From: Clostridium sp. CAG:632
Lineage (GTDB): Bacteria; Bacillota; Clostridia; Lachnospirales; Lachnospiraceae
Assembly: GCA_000431515.1 (NCBI GenBank)
Contig: HF991340.1
Coordinates: forward strand, 2,540-8,554
Direction of reading: 5' to 3'
DNA length: 6,015 nucleotides
Shown here: piece after piece, positions 1 to 4,903 of the stretch
Position numbering within the stretch: the first letter of the stretch is position 1
How the letters are laid out: every line of letters starts with the position of its first letter
The notes under the pieces: generated by a model
Seen by the model: only the letters and a program-made list of their open reading frames with translations
Told to the model about the DNA's origin: nothing
Database searches by the model: none
Position numbers and translations under genes: made by a program

Positions 1-1
1 C

Positions 2-502
2 ATCCGGAAGATAGTTATGATGACCGGCGATAGTGAACGGACAGCACATGCAATCGCAGCAAAGGTCGGCGTGGATGAGTATTATTCCGAGGTGCTGCCG
101 GAGGATAAGGCCCACTATGTAGAGCAGGAGAAGAGTGAAGGACGTAAAGTCATTATGATCGGTGATGGTATTAATGATTCGCCGGCACTCTCGGCAGCAG
201 ATGTGGGAATTGCGATCAGTGACGGTGCGGAAATCGCACGGGAGATTGCAGATATTACGGTTGGTGCGGACAGCCTGCATGAACTGATCATCTTAAAGGA
301 AATCAGTAATGCATTGATGAAGCGGATTCATAAGAATTACCGGATGATCGTCGGCATCAACACATCCTTAATATTGCTTGGTGTATTCGGAGTGCTGCCA
401 CCTACGGTATCGGCATTGCTTCATAATACATCAACGATTGCTATCAGTCTGAGCAGTATGAAGAACCTGCTGGAAGACCATGAGGAGCAGGTGTCGGATT
501 AG
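2..502 (+). CDS. Heavy-metal translocating P-type (P1B) ATPase, C-terminal part
   Basis: The reading frame is open at the left edge, so only the last 166 residues are present. They cover the end of the cytoplasmic ATP-binding/phosphorylation region and the last two membrane helices of a P1B-type ATPase, a pump that moves a metal ion across the cell membrane at the cost of ATP. Visible hallmarks are MMTGDS at residues 6-11, the hinge motif GDGINDSPAL at 54-63 that binds Mg2+, the following ADVGIAISDG segment, and two hydrophobic helices at about 115-133 and 134-152. The last helix has the polar motif LLHNTST at 139-145. The DKTGT phosphorylation site and the metal-selective CPx-type motif of helix 6 lie outside the window, so the metal cannot be named. 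The protein ends shortly after the last helix in an acidic tail with no C-terminal metal-binding domain. A terminator follows, so this is the last gene of its unit. Confidence 0.93.
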   Translation: MRKIVMMTGDSERTAHAIAAKVGVDEYYSEVLPEDKAHYVEQEKSEGRKVIMIGDGINDSPALSAADVGIAISDGAEIAREIADITVGADSLHELIILKEISNALMKRIHKNYRMIVGINTSLILLGVFGVLPPTVSALLHNTSTIAISLSSMKNLLEDHEEQVSD

Positions 503-568
503 GTCTGTCGAAACTGATAGACGGAGCAGGTAAGTTCTGTAAAAAGTTAAAAACGTATAGTTTATCAG

Positions 569-595
569 TGCCCGGAGGTGACTCCGGGCATTTTT
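569..595 (+). terminator. Intrinsic terminator after the P-type ATPase gene
   Basis: A perfect 9-bp GC-rich stem (TGCCCGGAG, 569-577, with CTCCGGGCA, 582-590) closes a GTGA tetraloop of the stable GNRA type and is followed directly by TTTTT (591-595). This is a textbook Rho-independent terminator, 67 bases after the ATPase stop codon, and it separates that gene from the membrane-protein gene downstream. Confidence 0.93.
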
Positions 596-601
596 AAATC
601 G

Positions 602-630
602 TTGTGTTCGCTATTTTGATAAGGTATAAT
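602..630 (+). promoter_or_regulatory. Sigma-A type promoter for the DUF3592-like membrane protein gene
   Basis: A perfect TATAAT -10 box (625-630) lies 17 bases after a weak -35 box, TTGTGT (602-607). It sits just after the preceding terminator. Transcription would start near 637, giving a leader of about 68 nt before the start codon at 705. Confidence 0.7.
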
Positions 631-695
631 ATTCCTATTAGAAAATATTATTATGGCACTTTCGAATGAAAGACTGTCATGTGCATGAAAGAGGG

Positions 696-700
696 GGGAG
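696..700 (+). promoter_or_regulatory. Ribosome binding site that sets the start of the membrane protein
   Basis: The purine run GAGGGGGGAG (691-700) ends 4 bases before ATG 705. The same frame also has an ATG at 666, but nothing resembling a Shine-Dalgarno sequence precedes it, and it would add 13 polar residues. The start at 705 is therefore preferred. Confidence 0.8.
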
Positions 701-704
701 TATT

Positions 705-1493
705 ATGCAAAATAATAATGAAGAAATAGGAATTGCAAGGAACAATCCGGTTGTGGGGATTATTTTTCTGGTATGGTTTATCGGTTCTGTAGTGGTTATG
801 GCACTGGCGGCAGGCGGGTATCTGTCGGTATTTATGCTACTGGTCGGGGCAGGACAGTTTTTTCTGGGAATCACAGGTGTGATCGGAGTCTCGCTTATAA
901 AGAAGATTCGCCAACATAAGTCCTACTGCTTTTTCCCTACGGGGCTTGTGATGTTAATGCTGCTATCCGTTGGTCTGATTGCAGCAGGATGTCTCCAGGC
1001 GGGAGGGAAGATTGAATATTTGCTTTCTGAGCTGCCGGAGATAATCGCTGGACGACCGGTTGAGAATAGTGGCATATATTATGGAATTTTATTTTTAGGG
1101 CTGTTCCTGATCGCATCCTTTGTTTTATTTTTGGAAAATGTTATATGGAGAAGTCTGCGGAAAAAGCATTGTACGGTTGCGGTAACAGGTACCTGTACCG
1201 AGTTGAAAAGTATGTGGAATCGGGCTGCCAGCCATCCGAATGAGCGGATCGTGACGGCGCCGGTATTTCAATATGAATTTGAAGGCGGGGTGTATGAGGT
1301 CTGCGATGAGATCTATACGTCCGGAAATATCGTGAAGGCAGGCGACCGGGTACTACTGCATATTAATCCGGAGGAACCGGAGGAATTCTATGCGAGGAGC
1401 ACGGGAATATTTCATAGAAATCTGATGATTGCGGGAGCTGTTCTGACCGGACTTGCGCTGGCGGCAATTGTGTTACTTCGGAATCTTTTGTGA
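705..1493 (+). CDS. Multipass membrane protein with a DUF3592-like domain
   Basis: The product is 262 residues, counted from ATG 705. Hydrophobic helices lie at about residues 16-36, 40-62, 78-98, 124-146 and 240-258. Between the fourth and fifth helices, about residues 155-232 form a soluble domain. It starts with a VAVTGTCTEL strand, continues through APVFQYEFEGGVYEV (185-199) and ends with KAGDRVLLHINPEEPEEFY (211-229). This pattern, an 'APV..YE..G..YEV' strand pair then 'GD.V...INP..P.EFY', is what I know from DUF3592 proteins, which have no established function. The assignment comes from motif memory and was not searched. The charged ends RQHK (after helix 2) and RSLRKKH (after helix 4) suggest which loops are cytoplasmic. 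The gene has its own promoter and no visible terminator, so some transcription may run on into the tetR gene 76 bases downstream. A role in cell-envelope biology is possible but unsupported. Confidence 0.85.
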   Translation: MQNNNEEIGIARNNPVVGIIFLVWFIGSVVVMALAAGGYLSVFMLLVGAGQFFLGITGVIGVSLIKKIRQHKSYCFFPTGLVMLMLLSVGLIAAGCLQAGGKIEYLLSELPEIIAGRPVENSGIYYGILFLGLFLIASFVLFLENVIWRSLRKKHCTVAVTGTCTELKSMWNRAASHPNERIVTAPVFQYEFEGGVYEVCDEIYTSGNIVKAGDRVLLHINPEEPEEFYARSTGIFHRNLMIAGAVLTGLALAAIVLLRNLL

Positions 1494-1529
1494 AGGAAAA
1501 TTATAAATTGCTGCTAATCTGTTGATTGC

Positions 1530-1559
1530 TTGACAATGTGGGTTAGAATATGCTAACAT
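1530..1559 (+). promoter_or_regulatory. Promoter of the tetR-family gene (two overlapping candidates)
   Basis: A perfect -35 box, TTGACA (1530-1535), is followed 18 bases later by TAACAT (1554-1559), preceded by TGC as an extended -10 element. An alternative is TTGATT (1522-1527) with TAGAAT (1544-1549) at 16-bp spacing. The first would start RNA near 1565-1566 and the second near 1556, so the leader before ATG 1570 would be only about 4-14 nt. Both -10 boxes lie in or at the edge of the palindrome at 1542-1557. Confidence 0.7.
1542..1557. promoter_or_regulatory. Palindrome GTTAG-N6-CTAAC over the tetR -10 region (candidate operator)
   Basis: GTTAGAATATGCTAAC has perfect 5-bp arms around a 6-base spacer. 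It contains or overlaps both candidate -10 boxes of the tetR gene, which is where a repressor operator is expected. The same arms with the same spacing recur at 3231-3246 beside the enolase promoter. Which protein binds is an inference. Confidence 0.5.
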
Positions 1560-1572
1560 AACAGATGTTATG
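1557..1572. promoter_or_regulatory. Palindrome CATAACA-GA-TGTTATG across the tetR start codon (candidate TetR operator)
   Basis: CATAACAGATGTTATG has perfect 7-bp arms and a 2-base centre. Its size and placement are typical of TetR-family operators. It begins on the last base of the palindrome at 1542-1557 and ends exactly on the ATG of the tetR gene. The half-sites CATAAC and GTTATG recur in the gap before the methyltransferase gene (2261-2288), which fits autoregulation plus control of the neighbour. Confidence 0.6.
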
Positions 1573-2235
1573 AGAAAAGTAATCGATGAAAAAGAAAAAA
1601 CAGAAACGATTGAAAAGCTGAAGCGCAGTGCCAGACAGGAGTTCTTGAAGTATGGCTTTCAGAGAGCCGGACTTCGGCAGATCTGCGAGCGGGCGGGCGT
1701 GACAACTGGAGCATTCTATTTCTATTTCGATGGAAAGGAAGCTATCCTGAAGGCAATCTTAGAACCACTGGTGCAAAAATACGAGGCAATGCAGATACAA
1801 TTGCTGCAGCAGGAGATGGAGCAGCAATCGCAGCGGGCAACAGGCGGGAAATGTGCAGCGAAACAGGAACTGCAACAGAAATTGCAGGCGGTGGATCCGG
1901 ATCGGATCATGATGGAATTTATCCTGCAATACCGGGAAGAAGCCATTATTGTTATGGAGAAGGCGGCAGGCAGCTGTTACGAGAACTATCATTGTCAGGT
2001 AGAGGAGGCAATGGTTCGCACGTTTCGGACATACTATACGAGTCAGCTGGGGACTCCGCCGGATGAAGGACTGATGCGGATTCTGGCGAGAAATCGTGTG
2101 GCAGGTATTATGGAAATCATAAAGGGAAATTACGATATGGAATATAGCAGGTATCTATCTGAGAAGATAGGAATCCACGCCAATGGCGGGACAGAACGAT
2201 TAATAGAGAATTTAAGAGAAGATGCATTTCACTGA
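1570..2235 (+). CDS. TetR/AcrR-family transcriptional regulator
   Basis: The product is a 221-residue DNA-binding regulator of typical TetR length. The N-terminal domain (about residues 10-60) shows the family pattern: a first helix with ARQEFLKYGF (21-30), then the helix-turn-helix LRQICERAGVTTGAFYFYF (35-53) with the usual GAFYFYF recognition-helix end, then GKEAILKAIL. The rest is a variable, mostly helical ligand-binding and dimerisation domain, with a Gln-rich stretch at about residues 72-110. The ligand cannot be read from sequence. ATG 1570 is the only usable start: an in-frame TGA lies at 1531-1533, no other ATG, GTG or TTG lies between them, and a later start would cut into the DNA-binding domain. 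There is no Shine-Dalgarno sequence, so translation is probably from a leaderless or nearly leaderless mRNA. Palindromes over the promoter suggest autorepression. The likely target is the methyltransferase gene downstream. Confidence 0.93.
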   Translation: MRKVIDEKEKTETIEKLKRSARQEFLKYGFQRAGLRQICERAGVTTGAFYFYFDGKEAILKAILEPLVQKYEAMQIQLLQQEMEQQSQRATGGKCAAKQELQQKLQAVDPDRIMMEFILQYREEAIIVMEKAAGSCYENYHCQVEEAMVRTFRTYYTSQLGTPPDEGLMRILARNRVAGIMEIIKGNYDMEYSRYLSEKIGIHANGGTERLIENLREDAFH

Positions 2236-2257
2236 ATGTGGAATGCATCTTTTCTTA
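2213..2257 (+). terminator. Long hairpin over the end of the tetR gene (probable intrinsic terminator)
   Basis: Arms 2213-2232 and 2238-2257 can pair along 20 positions with only two G-U pairs, closing a TGAAT loop. The core, GATGCATTTCAC (2221-2232) with GTGGAATGCATC (2238-2249), is followed by TTTTCTT, so a shorter stem plus U-rich tail makes a good Rho-independent terminator. The 5' arm is coding sequence for the last TetR residues, and the stop codon TGA (2233-2235) sits in the loop. Confidence 0.75.
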
Positions 2258-2260
2258 TTC

Positions 2261-2288
2261 ACATAACAAAAAAACACAAGCGTTATGT
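2261..2288. promoter_or_regulatory. Inverted repeat ACATAAC-N14-GTTATGT upstream of the methyltransferase gene (candidate operator)
   Basis: Perfect 7-bp arms (ACATAAC 2261-2267, GTTATGT 2282-2288) flank an A-rich spacer. The arms match the half-sites of the tetR start-codon palindrome: GTTATGTTA here equals the reverse complement of TAACATAAC at 1554-1562. A weak promoter may run through it, with TTCACA (2258-2263) as -35 and TATGTT (2284-2289) as -10, although 20 bp is a long spacing. The site most likely lets the TetR regulator control the methyltransferase. Confidence 0.5.
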
Positions 2289-2312
2289 TAAGTGATCACA
2301 ATAAAAAACGAA

Positions 2313-2316
2313 GGAG
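2313..2316 (+). promoter_or_regulatory. Ribosome binding site that sets the methyltransferase start
   Basis: AAGGAG (2311-2316) lies 8 bases before ATG 2325. An in-frame GTG at 2292 would extend the protein by 11 residues, but it has no binding site and overlaps the candidate operator region, so 2325 is preferred. Confidence 0.85.
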
Positions 2317-2324
2317 ATAAAACA

Positions 2325-3179
2325 ATGGAACAGAAGAAAACAGCAATGAATCAGAAGGAAGAATTGGAAGAAAAGACAAAGGTAAGTATGGAAGGAGTGC
2401 CGGAGACCATGCTTCAGACTCTGTATGCCAGAGCTGCGGAGACGGAGAAGGAGAAGCCGGCAATCCGGGATGAAAAGGCAGTGGAGATTGTAAAACAGCT
2501 GGATTATGATTTCTCATTAGCAAAAAAGGATGCAGCGATGGGTAGCGGCGTAATCGCCAGAACCATCGTCCTGGATAAGCTGGTAGGAGGCTATTTAAAT
2601 GAGCATTCCAATGCGGTTGTAGTAAATATTGCCTGCGGCATGGATACCAGATGCTATCGAAATGAGGGGCATTACAAGCGCTGGTATAATCTGGATCTGC
2701 CGGAAACCATAGAGGTACGGCAGCGGTTTCTGAAGGAGGACGGGGTAATCTCCCAGATCGCGACCTCGGCTATGGATGCTGCCTGGACAACGCAGATCGA
2801 ACAGACAGATGAACCGGTGTTGATCATTATAGAAGGTCTTACCATGTATCTGTCAGAGAAGGATGTAAAAACAATCTTCCGGATCATTTCCGAACGTTTT
2901 CCGCAGGCAACGGTATTGGTAGAAATCATGTCGCCGAAGATGGCAAAGCATTTTAAGGAGAAATCCATCGAGGGTAGTAAGGCAAAGTTTACCTGGGGAA
3001 TTGCCGGTGGAAAAGAGATGGAAGCACTTCTGCCGGACTATGACTGTCTGGAAGAGCATAGTTTGACGGAGGGAATGGCGGAATTCATACCGGTTTATAA
3101 GCTGCTAAATAAGATTCCGGTCATTCGGAATATTTCTAATAAAATTCTGGTGATGAAACCGGAAAAAAATGTTTTATAA
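2325..3179 (+). CDS. Class I SAM-dependent methyltransferase, leucine carboxyl methyltransferase/Tcmp-like family
   Basis: The product is a 284-residue cytoplasmic enzyme expected to transfer a methyl group from S-adenosylmethionine to an oxygen on an unidentified acceptor. After a charged Lys/Glu-rich N-terminus (1-20), the family signature VPETMLQTLYARAAE appears at 25-39. The SAM-binding motif VNIACGMDTR is at 100-109, a variant of the usual 'G.G.DTR'. YNLDLPE follows at 121-127, with the acidic residue that normally contacts the SAM ribose, and EGLTMYLSE at 170-178 is the conserved post-strand loop. These match the family that includes protein leucine carboxyl methyltransferases and O-methyltransferases linked to polyketide synthesis (TcmP type). 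No biosynthetic genes are nearby, so polyketide tailoring is not indicated here. The tetR gene lies 89 bases upstream and shares operator-like half-sites, so the enzyme is probably induced by a ligand of that regulator, for example in modifying a toxic small molecule; this last point is inference. Confidence 0.9.
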   Translation: MEQKKTAMNQKEELEEKTKVSMEGVPETMLQTLYARAAETEKEKPAIRDEKAVEIVKQLDYDFSLAKKDAAMGSGVIARTIVLDKLVGGYLNEHSNAVVVNIACGMDTRCYRNEGHYKRWYNLDLPETIEVRQRFLKEDGVISQIATSAMDAAWTTQIEQTDEPVLIIIEGLTMYLSEKDVKTIFRIISERFPQATVLVEIMSPKMAKHFKEKSIEGSKAKFTWGIAGGKEMEALLPDYDCLEEHSLTEGMAEFIPVYKLLNKIPVIRNISNKILVMKPEKNVL

Positions 3180-3194
3180 AAATACAAATAGTAC

Positions 3195-3223
3195 TTGCTT
3201 TAAATTAAAAGTTATGCTATATT
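3195..3223 (+). promoter_or_regulatory. Sigma-A type promoter of the enolase gene
   Basis: TTGCTT (3195-3200) and TATATT (3218-3223) are separated by 17 bp, with TGC directly before the -10 box as an extended element. Transcription would start near 3230, giving a leader of about 140 nt. It is a strong-looking promoter, as expected for a glycolytic gene. Confidence 0.8.
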
Positions 3224-3230
3224 AACCATA

Positions 3231-3246
3231 GTTAGTAAAAGCTAAC
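3231..3246. promoter_or_regulatory. Palindrome GTTAG-N6-CTAAC at the enolase transcription start
   Basis: GTTAGTAAAAGCTAAC has the same arms and spacing as the palindrome at 1542-1557 (13 of 16 bases identical) and falls at the predicted +1 to +16 of the enolase transcript. It could be an operator. It could equally act in RNA as a short 5'-end hairpin, a 6-bp stem counting one U-G pair, with an AAAA loop. Confidence 0.5.
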
Positions 3247-3265
3247 TACATACTGAATAAATCAT

Positions 3266-3344
3266 GTAGACTCCTCATTTCAGAATGCTGTCTGGAAGGC
3301 ATTCTGGCTGGAAGACGACTCCACTTCCGGCGAGGAATGTCTGC
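3266..3344 (+). ncRNA. Structured 5' leader of enolase: candidate three-way junction cis-regulatory RNA
   Basis: Three nested helices can form in the leader. P1 pairs 3266-3276 with 3332-3344 (11 pairs including one G-U, with a 2-base bulge at 3337-3338). P2 pairs CAGAATGC (3281-3288) with GCATTCTG (3299-3306), 8 Watson-Crick pairs. P3 pairs 3308-3314 with 3324-3330 (7 pairs, one G-U). Junction strands are ATTT (3277-3280), one base (3307) and one base (3331). The element ends 12 bases before the AGGAG of the enolase ribosome binding site, so it is well placed to affect translation or mRNA stability. CTGGAAG occurs both in the P2 loop (3292-3298) and in the P3 5' strand (3308-3314), and GACTCC both in P1 (3269-3274) and in the P3 loop (3317-3322), so alternative pairings are possible. 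I do not recognise it as a known class. Confidence 0.5.
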
Positions 3345-3356
3345 GGATGGACCGAA

Positions 3357-3361
3357 AGGAG
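3357..3361 (+). promoter_or_regulatory. Ribosome binding site that sets the GTG start of enolase
   Basis: AGGAG (3357-3361) lies 9 bases before GTG 3371. The in-frame ATG at 3347 lies upstream of this site and would add eight residues not found at the start of enolases, so GTG 3371 is the better start. Confidence 0.9.
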
Positions 3362-3370
3362 ATAATAGCT

Positions 3371-4669
3371 GTGACAAGTTATTTGGAAATTGAAAAAGTA
3401 ATAGGTAGAGAGATTCTGGATTCCAGAGGAAACCCGACAGTAGAAGCAGAAGTTTATCTGGCAGACGGTACGATCGGACGCGGCATGGCACCAAGCGGTG
3501 CATCAACCGGTGAGTTTGAAGCTCTGGAATTAAGAGATGGAGATAAAGGCAGATACCTTGGCAAAGGTGTTACCAAGGCGGTTGAGAATATTAACACTAT
3601 CATCAATGATGTGGTGACCGGTATGGATGCATCCGATATCTATGCAATCGACAAGGCTATGATCGATGCAGACGGCACCAAGGACAAGTCAAAGTTAGGC
3701 GCAAATGCGATCCTGGCAGTTTCAATTGCAACCGCCAGAGCGGCAGCGGCTTCTTTAGATATTCCGCTTTATCGTTTCTTGGGCGGTATTTCAGGTAACC
3801 GGCTTCCGGTTCCAATGATGAATATCTTAAATGGTGGTGCCCATGCGGCAAACACCGTAGATGTGCAGGAATTCATGATCATGCCGGTCGGAGCACCAAG
3901 CTTCAAGGAAGCACTTCGCTGGTGTGCGGAAGTATTTCATGCATTAGCAGCATTATTAAAATCAAAAGGGCTTGCAACTTCAGTTGGGGATGAAGGTGGT
4001 TTTGCACCGGATCTTGCCAGTGATGAGGAAGCAATTCAGTACATATTGGAAGCGGTTAAGAATGCAGGCTATGAACCGGGTAAGGACTTCATGATTGCCA
4101 TGGATGCGGCATCTTCCGAATGGAAGGGTGAGAAGAAGGGCGAATATGTACTTCCAAAGGCCGGTACCAAGTTCACATCAGCTGAACTGATTGAACATTG
4201 GAAGAAGTTAGTAGATAAGTATCCGATCATCTCCATTGAAGATGCACTGGATGAAGAAGATTGGGAAGGATGGCAGCTGCTTACAAAGGAGCTTGGTAAC
4301 AAGATCCAGCTGGTAGGCGATGACTTGTTTGTAACCAATACAGAACGACTGAGCAAGGGTATTCAGTTGGGCTGCGGTAATTCCATCCTGATCAAGTTAA
4401 ACCAGATCGGCTCAGTATCTGAGACGCTGGAAGCAATTAAGATGGCGCATAAGGCAGGCTATACGGCAATTTCGTCTCATCGTTCCGGAGAGACGGAGGA
4501 TACAACGATTGCCGATCTGGCCGTAGCATTGAATACATGTCAGATCAAGACAGGCGCACCAAGCAGAACCGAACGTGTAGCGAAGTACAACCAGCTTTTA
4601 AGAATTGAAGAAGAACTGGGAAGTGCTGCTGTATATCCGGGCATGAAGGCATTCAATGTCAAGAGATAA
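3371..4669 (+). CDS. eno: Enolase (phosphopyruvate hydratase)
   Basis: The enzyme converts 2-phosphoglycerate to phosphoenolpyruvate in glycolysis and the reverse in gluconeogenesis. It acts in the cytosol and needs Mg2+; in bacteria it is usually a dimer or octamer. At 432 residues from the GTG start, it has normal family length and no gaps. Visible active-site elements include GREILDSRGNPTVE and GAPSGASTGEFEALE-type sequence near the N-terminus, His158 in GGAHAAN, Glu167 in QEFMIMP, Glu208 in GDEGGFAP, Lys342 in LIKLNQIG, SHRSGETED from Ser369, and Lys393 in IKTGAPSR. The metal ligands are Asp245 (IAMDAASSE), Glu290 (SIEDALDEEDW) and Asp317 (GDDLFVTN). The correspondence with E. coli Lys342 and Asp317 numbering is close. 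It appears to be monocistronic, with its own promoter and structured leader, and it is not clustered with other glycolytic genes in this window. Identification is essentially certain. Confidence 0.99.
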   Translation: MTSYLEIEKVIGREILDSRGNPTVEAEVYLADGTIGRGMAPSGASTGEFEALELRDGDKGRYLGKGVTKAVENINTIINDVVTGMDASDIYAIDKAMIDADGTKDKSKLGANAILAVSIATARAAAASLDIPLYRFLGGISGNRLPVPMMNILNGGAHAANTVDVQEFMIMPVGAPSFKEALRWCAEVFHALAALLKSKGLATSVGDEGGFAPDLASDEEAIQYILEAVKNAGYEPGKDFMIAMDAASSEWKGEKKGEYVLPKAGTKFTSAELIEHWKKLVDKYPIISIEDALDEEDWEGWQLLTKELGNKIQLVGDDLFVTNTERLSKGIQLGCGNSILIKLNQIGSVSETLEAIKMAHKAGYTAISSHRSGETEDTTIADLAVALNTCQIKTGAPSRTERVAKYNQLLRIEEELGSAAVYPGMKAFNVKR

Positions 4670-4716
4670 TCGGAAGCACGTTGGATAGAGCAAATTACAT
4701 AGCCCTCCCTCTTCAA

Positions 4717-4752
4717 AACAGGACACCCTTAGTCCTGTTAGGAGATTTTATC
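4717..4752 (+). terminator. Hairpin after enolase, possible intrinsic terminator
   Basis: AACAGGAC (4717-4724) pairs perfectly with GTCCTGTT (4732-4739) around a 7-base loop. A short T-run (TTTT, 4747-4750) comes only after AGGAGA, so it is an imperfect terminator. Its position 48 bases after the enolase stop codon supports a 3'-end role. Confidence 0.5.
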
Positions 4753-4763
4753 ATCTAATGTCA

Positions 4764-4799
4764 GAGCCGGACAGAAATGCTCATATTTCTGCCCGGCTC
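4764..4799. terminator. Strong GC-rich hairpin downstream of enolase, without a U-tract
   Basis: GAGCCGG (4764-4770) pairs with CCGGCTC (4793-4799). After one A/C mismatch, CAGAAAT (4772-4778) pairs with ATTTCTG (4785-4791), leaving a small loop. The stem is very stable, but no T-run follows on either strand. It may protect the 3' end of the enolase mRNA, or act as a backup terminator for the weaker hairpin at 4717-4739. Confidence 0.5.
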
Positions 4800-4825
4800 A
4801 TTCACGTGCCGGAAGTATGAATTGC

Positions 4826-4854
4826 TTGCAAATTCGTAACTAATAGTATACAAT
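4826..4854 (+). promoter_or_regulatory. Promoter of the BMP/ParB-like gene
   Basis: TTGCAA (4826-4831) and TACAAT (4849-4854) are separated by 17 bp. RNA would start near 4861, giving a leader of about 43 nt that holds the GGAGG ribosome binding site. Confidence 0.65.
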
Positions 4855-4892
4855 TATATGCGTATATGTCTGATTTGAATAATAGACTTTAT

Positions 4893-4897
4893 GGAGG
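4893..4897 (+). promoter_or_regulatory. Ribosome binding site of the BMP/ParB-like gene
   Basis: GGAGG (4893-4897) lies 6 bases before ATG 4904. This fixes the start and therefore the absence of a signal peptide. Confidence 0.9.
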
Positions 4898-4903
4898 AGT
4901 TAT

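Noticed and set aside
666..692. Direct repeat ATGAAAGA (666-673 and 685-692)
   Set aside because: It is two 8-base copies in a purine-rich leader with no structural or coding context, so coincidence is the likeliest explanation.
1185..1196. Perfect 12-bp palindrome ACAGGTACCTGT
   Set aside because: It is inside the membrane-protein coding sequence, is not repeated elsewhere in the window and has no promoter nearby, so it is most likely chance.
2292..2299. Palindrome GTGATCAC before the methyltransferase gene
   Set aside because: It is only 8 bp, has no second copy in the window, and does not fit CRP or Rex site spacing. It is too short to claim as an operator.
3231..3246. Rex (redox) binding site at the enolase promoter
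   Set aside because: GTTA and TAAC are 8 bases apart here, whereas the clostridial Rex consensus as I know it has them 6 apart with TTG/CAA flanks. The flanks are absent as well.
3347..3370. ATG at 3347 as the enolase start
   Set aside because: It lies upstream of the clear AGGAG site and would add eight residues absent from enolases. GTG 3371 has correct spacing.
3246..3506. Minus-strand open frame across the enolase leader
   Set aside because: It overlaps the enolase promoter region, leader and 5' coding sequence, has low-complexity Leu/Pro/Ser/Arg composition and no start signals, so it is a shadow.
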